From the NCBI RefSeq assembly GCF_000485595.1, contig NW_014577252.1:258912-286411 (forward strand): 27,500 bases of DNA. The letters are read 5' to 3'. Of this stretch, positions 21,377-27,500 are shown in pieces; the first letter of the stretch is position 1; every line of letters starts with the position of its first letter. Both the position numbers and the translations under genes were made by a program. The notes beneath the pieces are model-generated. The model was given only the letters and a program-made list of their open reading frames with translations. It made no database searches and was not told where the DNA came from. Origin of the DNA: Priapulus caudatus. Its lineage: Eukaryota > Priapulida > Priapulimorpha > Priapulimorphida > Priapulidae.

Positions 21377-21892
21377 CTATTTACACCCGTTGGAAGAAAA
21401 ACATTGGACACTCCCTGACAAACACAATCCATCAGCTCTGTCAACTAGCACATTAGTCTTGAATGGGGCTTGCCAGTCTGTCAAAACACCGCATTTCACT
21501 CTCCCTTTTGCACGCAAACATACCTGAGACGAACTAACTCGAACACAGTTTGTATGGTTTGTGTTTTTAAAGTATTTTTTCTCAGCCGGCGCAGGCACAT
21601 TTTCACGGGATTTACCTGTACGTAATCGGTAAGAATACAGTATTCTACGCTCACGCGGACGGGCTCCTTCGAGCTGCGGTGACATCGTAAATAACTGTGT
21701 CTTTCTGGCATGACCCGCCGCCAACGTACACCGTTGTTCGAAATGTTTGAGTGAAAGATCGGCGAGTATATGGAGCATATATGAGGTGTATGGCTTTATA
21801 TTTTTGATCATCTCTAAAGGTTTCAGTGTAGAAGTGAACTTCTGTTGGCCTGACGAGAGGACGTAATTGACTCTGTTGGAAGCAATGAACAC
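21377..21892 (-). CDS. Unrecognised 171-codon open frame, doubtful
   Basis: The longest non-repetitive minus-strand open frame in the right half, with product rich in Lys, Arg, Ser and Cys. No domain, signal peptide or homolog is recognised. An overlapping + strand frame (21138-21527) crosses the palindrome at 21213-21283. No promoter or splice signals stand out. It may be chance or a mobile-element remnant. Confidence 0.12.
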   Translation of the reverse strand: MFIASNRVNYVLSSGQQKFTSTLKPLEMIKNIKPYTSYMLHILADLSLKHFEQRCTLAAGHARKTQLFTMSPQLEGARPRERRILYSYRLRTGKSRENVPAPAEKKYFKNTNHTNCVRVSSSQVCLRAKGRVKCGVLTDWQAPFKTNVLVDRADGLCLSGSVQCFSSNGCK

Positions 21893-22400
21893 AGTACGTA
21901 ATATGTTTTAGAGAGCTACATGTATAGTCTTATTGTGTGACAGGAATGATTGATGGGATGTTTCCCTATCCTTCCTTAATTATGAATCAAAATTAAATCA
22001 TTACAACTTGAATACTGTAATGAGCCCAGTACCTATAAGTCACAATAATATGCAACATGATATCGAATATCAGTGCCCATTAAAATTATGGGCTCCTTCT
22101 TATATCGAACGCGGAGAGAAGTATTTTTACTATTGATCGGCTGGCATATCACGACAGTGGTTAATTGAATAAGTGAAGAGAGATTTTTTAAACTATATAG
22201 CCTTCAATGTTATGCCGCGGCACGTATGTGCAAATAAAACATTATTGATATCCATAGTCACCTCCAACACTGGATCACACCAGCCTGACGATGACATGGA
22301 AGTTCATCGAGGGTAAATTCCCTCGACATACAGCTTGCAGCACATGATTAACCATATCCCGCGTCTTCTACCATCGTATTCATCGTCTCAGCCACACAGC

Positions 22401-22420
22401 TGAGTGAGTGAGTGAGTGAG
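22401..22420. repeat. (GAGT)n short tandem repeat
   Basis: Five consecutive TGAG/GAGT units within a somewhat GC-richer region (about 22380-22960). Confidence 0.85.
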
Positions 22421-22476
22421 TACTCTCACAGTCACGTGGTCACACACGCGATGTGTACACGCGCAAGTTTAGCCGC

Positions 22477-22482
22477 TATAAA
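22477..22482 (+). promoter_or_regulatory. Candidate TATA box upstream of a possible first exon
   Basis: TATAAA in GCCGCTATAAACTGCC at the start of a GC-richer stretch. A donor-like CTTG|GTAAGC follows at about 22736. Together with the coding-like start at 22890 this may mark a gene start, but the link is speculative. Confidence 0.15.
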
Positions 22483-22889
22483 CTGCCATTCAAGCAATCT
22501 TCCCGAGCGGGTATGATTGTAGCCATGTCCGGCCAACAACAATAGCATGCCGGCGATTGTTTACACTGGCCAGATCTTCCCGGTTTCGCCCCCTTCACGT
22601 TCGCCCAATTACGTCTGACCTTCGTCGTTAATGGAGACAAGTGCGAGAGCGTTTCTGTATGATACGCGACGAGTGCTTTAAGAAGCACTTGATTTCGAAC
22701 GCGACACTGAAAAGTGCTTTTGTAGCATTTGTCTTGGTAAGCTGAGACAACCAGCCGCCCGGCCAGTCTGTTTGTTAAATTACTTGCTGTTGGAGAGGAT
22801 CAGGAGAGGAGTTTTGTCTGTCTGTTTGCTTTGGACGCTGCCATTTTGGGGCTGTTCTACTATTGCGCTCTTCGTACCGATTGCTCTTC

Positions 22890-22952
22890 ATGGTCGCCCG
22901 ATGGATGCAAACATATATGGCATTATATTGCCTTGCGCTGCCTGTAGTTGTC
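22890..22952 (+). CDS. Possible first coding exon encoding a signal peptide
   Basis: ATG 22890 (G at +4) opens 21 codons with a short charged start (MVARW) followed by a hydrophobic stretch (YMALYCLALPVVV), as in a signal peptide or signal anchor. It ends at GTTGTC|GTGAGTAG, a strong donor, in phase 0. The sequence upstream (about 22740-22889) is T- and G-rich and could be leader. No partner exon was found in the window, so this rests on the short signal-like peptide plus donor only. Confidence 0.28.
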
Positions 22953-23999
22953 GTGAGTAGCCGTACTAACCCTCTGCCTACCTCCCGCCTTCATTATAGT
23001 CAGGTGCCTTTCGCGCAATGTCGGGCCGTAATTTCTGAGATCGAGGCTAATGCTCAGTATAGTCTTGTATCACGTGTTTTACTTTTTTCGTCGCATAACA
23101 AAATCCCAAATGAGTTGGCGACGTTTCAGAGGACAAACATCCCCGAGCTAGTTAGTGACAAGCGATTAAAATCCCACCGGAGCATTTATTGTCGCACTTA
23201 ATTAGTGAACGTTTAGATATATGCGTTTACATAGAAAACATTAGACGTATGGAAACTGCGGTTCAAATGCGGTTTCTTTACCTATATATACATTCTACAT
23301 ATTACAGCGAGAAACTAGTGGCAATCGCACAGCAGAATGTGAGGGATTCAGTAGATAGTGAGAGGCTGGGCGCTTGCGCAGTGCGCGACTGGTACCATAT
23401 GGTACAGATACATGTTATTAGCCAGCTATTATCCGCCCTGCATTTATACCGCTCGTAAGCTTTCTTCAAAGGCTCACAGTGATATTAGATAGATACGTTG
23501 TGTTGTAAGGGATACATAGTTAATTAAGAGAAGCGCCGCGTGGGCGCAAGTGACCAATATCGCTGAACCAATATCGGTGAATAAGAACGTATTAGATCGC
23601 TACCAGTTACGCAGAAAGCAACAGCAACGCTGCGCAATAATCTTTGAGATAACAACAAGTTAGCGCGAGCATGTTCGGCCTCGATTACATATATGTGCAT
23701 TTATTGGAAACATCAGCAGCACCCCATCGCTGCTTGCCGTCCACTGTGCCATTATAACATCCCAATCATCACGATGAAGCAACATACGAACATTTCGCTA
23801 GAGATTTGACGCGCCAGTGCGCATTGATTGTATTTGCTGTAGCGTTCTTTAGCTCGTTCCACCAAGGATTATGTGCATTATTGATGCGAGCAAAGTGTAT
23901 ATAATATTCTCATTAATTTCGCAATAAGAAATTTCGCAGTTCACTTATAAGCCTGGCGTCGCATGTTCGCATTAAAATGCATGCGCATCTCGCCAGCAG
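22953..23999. other. No gene seen
   Basis: Mixed-composition sequence between the possible signal-peptide exon and the CAG array. Open frames of 60-110 codons show no motifs. It would be intron if the exon at 22890 is real. Confidence 0.4.
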
Positions 24000-24229
24000 C
24001 ACTAGTGGCATCAGAAGCAGCAGCAACAAGAACAACTGTAGCAGCAACAGCAACGGCAGTAGCAACAACAGCCTTATCAGAAACAATGACAGTCGTAGCA
24101 GCAACAACACCCCCAGTAGCAGCAACAATTAACAGCAGCAGAAACAATCACATCAACAACAACAACGACAACAACAACAAAGCAGTAGCAGCAACAGCAG
24201 TAGCAATAACAGCAGCAGTAGCAGCAGCC

Positions 24230-24266
<37 letters not shown>

Positions 24267-24373
24267 CAGTAGCAGCAGCAGTAGCAACAGCCGCAGCAGC
24301 AGCATCAGCAGCAGCAGCAGCAGCAGCAGTAGCAGTAGCAGTAGCAGTAGCAGCAGCAGCAGCAGCAGCAACA
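24000..24373. repeat. Imperfect (CAG/CAA)n trinucleotide array
   Basis: About 370 bp of AGC/CAG triplets with CAA, GTA and CCG interruptions. The densest part is about 24190-24373. Frames encode Ala/Val/Thr, Ser/Asn or Gln on the + strand and Leu or Ala on the minus strand; the Gln frame is broken by TAG, and no exon context is visible, so a coding role is not supported. Confidence 0.95.
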
Positions 24374-24796
24374 GCCACTGTTCTGTTTTATGAGAAGAGT
24401 GGCCTGGCTTCTAAGTGCTTTGAGAGATCCATCGAGGATTCCCGCACAGCGCACAGACACGGTCGGGAAGCTCTCCGGCGTTTGATATTAGAACATATTT
24501 ATTTATAGCCTGATATTCGAGAAGTGAAATCGAACACATTGCGTGTTTTTGCAGCAGTGGTGTGCTCCTTCTGGTCTATCTCACTTGTCCGCGTCAGCAA
24601 CTGGAAAGCCACCTCGCACTGCTGTAATGGTCTGACCGTGATCAATATTTTACATTCAGCTATTTTTCACGTTTTCTAATGAAGGAAATATGATGGCCTT
24701 TCAGTGGCTGCGACCTGGTTCGAATAAATTTCGTTCACGTAATGATTAGGCCGAGACTCTGTGAACCACCGAATTTGACGTAATCGTTCAGTAGAC
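24374..24796. other. No gene seen
   Basis: Sequence between the CAG array and palindromic copy 4, with no coding signal beyond the open tail of the repeat frame. Confidence 0.4.
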
Positions 24797-24850
24797 ATAA
24801 CATCAAGAGTAGTTAATATAACATATGTTATTATCTACTCTTGATAACAT
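24797..24850. mobile_element. Palindromic micro-element, copy 4, with 7-bp direct repeats
   Basis: The 40-bp palindrome at 24804-24843 starts CAAGAGTAG and ends CTACTCTTG, with ATAACATATGTTAT in the middle. It is flanked by ATAACAT at 24797-24803 and 24844-24850. Pairing between the arms is near complete, with a two-base length difference. Confidence 0.75.
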
Positions 24851-25157
24851 TAGTCCCATTATTATTGAACAGCATTTTCATTGCATTTTATGGGATTACA
24901 ATAAGCTACACTATTCCAGTAAATTATAAACTGCGAACCCACAGAGTAAAAAAGCTTTCTCTTTATTAGTTCTGTGATAATATTACGGAAATTCGCAGTC
25001 GTCTCGTTAATATGTGAATAATTCTGTCACTTGTGGGACTATTTATACCCCATAGGCTGGTTCTTTTAGCATAAAAAAAACGTTTAAATGTTGCCGCCGA
25101 CGACACATGCTGACGTAACATATTATAACGAAATGATAACGCGTAGATAAGCAACGC

Positions 25158-25163
25158 GAGAGA

Positions 25164-25225
<62 letters not shown>
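25158..25225. repeat. (GA)n microsatellite
   Basis: About 68 bp of nearly pure GA dinucleotides with two AAAG interruptions at its start; a purine-only strand. Confidence 0.97.
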
Positions 25226-25227
<2 letters not shown>

Positions 25228-25320
25228 AGATGCATCCTAGTTTTGCACATAATTATATTAATTAATTTAATTGTTATAATTATTACAGCTATTATCGCGG
25301 TTTTAGATTCATTGACATGA

Positions 25321-25409
25321 CGCGCGTGCGTGCGTGCGTGCGTGGCGTGCGTTGCGTGCGTGGACGTGCGCTGCGCGCGGCGCCGTCGCAGCGCGCGCAG
25401 GTGCGTGGT

Positions 25410-25454
<45 letters not shown>

Positions 25455-25544
25455 GTGTGTTGTGTGTGTGTGTGGTGTGTTGGTGTGTGTGCGTGTGTTG
25501 TGTTGTCGTGTGCGTATTGTGTGGTGTGTTGTGTGTGTGTGGTG

Positions 25545-25604
<60 letters not shown>

Positions 25605-25639
25605 TGTGTGTGTGTGTATGTGTGTGTGCGTGTGCGTAT

Positions 25640-25720
<81 letters not shown>

Positions 25721-25840
25721 GTGTGGGGGCGTGTGTGTGTGCGTGCGTGCGTGCGTGCGCGCGCGCGCGTGTGTACGTGCGTGTCTGTGCGCATACGTCT
25801 GTGTGTGTGTGTGCACGCGCATGTGTGTGGCCGTGTGTAT
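25321..25840. repeat. (GCGTGC)n / (TG)n microsatellite block
   Basis: Starts with GCGT tetramers (25321-25360) and a GC-rich core (GCGCGGCGCCGTCGCAGCGC, about 25372-25391), then ~430 bp of TG dinucleotides with GGTG and GCGT variants, ending in GTGCACGCGCATGTGTG. The long open frames on both strands (Cys-Val and His-Thr repeats) are artefacts. Confidence 0.97.
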
Positions 25841-27500
25841 TTGTCAAAAATCTCATCAGACAGAAAATGTCCACATATCTGCAAGCAAATATTTGGCTGA
25901 GAGATCTATCTGTATTCGCTTTTTCCGTGGACAAGCGATCTAAGGCAATCATGTCTCTAGAACTATTTACTCACCGCACGCTGCTTAGTAACAGTCAAGA
26001 TATAAATCTAGATACAAGTTAAAGTAAACCAAAGCTGATTAATTTTGTTATGAAAAACAATTATTAGGCGTAATTAATATCCCATCGAGCTATACCTCGT
26101 ACTTCGAAATGCTTGACTAATATTTGCAAACAGTTATTTGTTTTCGAGTATAAGCTACCTCGTTTTCATGTCTCGATTAACTAATGAAATTTAGAGGTGT
26201 TTGCAAATTTGAGCTTCTAGGAATAGTATCCATAATTTATCAACTTATCCTTGCGTTTTTTGTACATACAGTGAGCTCCCTCTGCTCATATATCATTCGT
26301 ATAATTCCGTCTTATAATATGTTTTGGCTTACAGATGTTGGCCTACGGTTTTGGCTTACGGGTCGTTTTGAGAGACAGTGTAACAGTTATGTGAACATTC
26401 TTTCATTAATGAGTATGGTTAATTATTTGCGGTGTGGTCGTTAATCCAGCCTGCATGGTTTTGTCTCAGGAAATTACTGAAGTGATCTTTAATTGATGTG
26501 TGTTTTGTTTCTCTAGCAGATCTCATTAAATTTAACGGCACATAACCGAGAGTAATAGGAGTTCTGCTGTTTTCTGCGCACATTAAATACCAGTTTCAGG
26601 GAAAATGGCCAATAAACTGCAAGGAAAAGCTTCCGTGTTCACATCGGCCATCATACGAGACTAATAATGTATGACTCTTTCCTAATAAATAATCTTCTAG
26701 TTATTGTGTGACAATGTTGTCTTATAGATAACAGCTAGGGCAGTATAATATTCTCATAACTTATGCACAGGTTCTACGTAACTCACGGCCGTAGTAAATG
26801 TGGTTAATATATTACCAGTATTACCAAGAACAAGGTTGCACTACTTAGCAGACGCGAGGATACACTGTTGAAAATCCTCGGCATTCACGCTGTTTGCAAC
26901 TACTTTCCGGTATTTGCATAACGCGCAGTATAGTAGGTGTGCAACTGTGTCACGCTTCGTGTGTGCTGTTTAGACAGATCGCCATGACCCTGGCGTTATA
27001 CCTCAAAAGCCTCGTGTGGCGTGTCATCTCCTTCTTGTATTGAAATGGTTCTATCGAGTTTTATTTGCACTGCTTGCCATTGCTACACACACATGTGACC
27101 ACGTACAACTGATGGCTAATGTTTACTGAGTGGGCCGATTGATGGGCGCGGCCCGCAACGGATAATGACTTAGTCGTATAATCACAAGGTTTGCTGTTGA
27201 TTGCTCGTCCAAAGTGTTGACAGGTTTGTCTCATAAGCTGTATAAAACATGAACGCTTTTACTATATGTGTTTGGGTATATCATACTGCTTCTTCTAGTA
27301 TAAGATGGCATACTGCAAACACCATCCAAAAATAATCATGTTCAAATCAGCAGTTCAACAAATTAAATACGAGCAACGAGCAACGCGAACTGCTATCTTT
27401 CGTGAAAAATAGCATATAACCAGCTACTGTTTGATAAAGTAATGCCTCTAGCGACACCACTGACAGCAGTGAACAAGGTATCAGTAAGACCTAACTATCA
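25841..27500. other. Gene-poor right end
   Basis: No supported gene. A TACTGCAAACACCATC motif near 27312 encodes YCKHH, resembling the end of a LIM domain, after an acceptor-like CTTCTTCTAG, but in the wrong phase to follow exon C directly. Confidence 0.4.

Noticed and set aside
23963-24508. 181-codon Ala/Val/Thr-rich frame across the CAG array
   Set aside because: It follows the trinucleotide repeat; the non-repeat ends show no coding character or splice sites.

Overview
The window looks like genomic DNA from an animal, probably an invertebrate. Coding sequence is sparse and split by GT/AG introns. There are long CA/TG, GA, TA, CCTA and CAG microsatellites and a (CCCTAA)n metazoan telomere-type repeat. 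I saw no operons, ribosome binding sites, tRNA genes or CRISPR. The species cannot be named from sequence alone.

Left part (1-10.1 kb, + strand): a ~1.37 kb CCTA array runs into what I read as the 5' part of one gene encoding a single-LIM-domain protein. Three exons fit together by reading frame: 1485-1686 (ends phase 1), 2832-3432 (starts by completing that codon, ends phase 2 after HxxCxxC of a LIM domain) and a 33-nt exon at 10057-10089 (starts by completing the codon and supplies the next zinc-binding Cys). The last LIM ligands and the 3' end are not securely found. The 6.6-kb intron holds a same-strand open reading frame (8438-9540) that also ends in phase 2. It may be an alternative first exon, a cassette exon, or a nested gene. 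Its product is unrecognised.

Right part (10.1-27.5 kb): mostly non-coding and full of repeats and mobile-element remains. Main items are a 129-bp perfect inverted repeat (12.5-12.9 kb), a 216-bp inverted-repeat element carrying telomeric repeats (13.8-14.0 kb), a foldback element (14.15-14.37 kb), a ~1-kb terminal-inverted-repeat element whose interior is an array of TTACG every 10-11 bp (18.5-19.5 kb), a perfect 31-bp-arm palindrome (21.2 kb), a CAG-type array (24.0-24.37 kb) and GA and TG arrays (25.16-25.84 kb). A possible first coding exon with a signal-peptide-like product lies at 22.89 kb.

Most striking signal: four tiny palindromes (24-54 bp) at 6.26, 14.27, 18.15 and 24.80 kb all begin CARGAGT and end ACTCYTG. 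Each is flanked by an exact 7-bp direct repeat, and the four target sites resemble each other. One copy sits in one arm of the 14.2-kb foldback, and the other arm preserves the uninterrupted site. This looks like a family of minimal, TIR-only transposable elements that I do not recognise.
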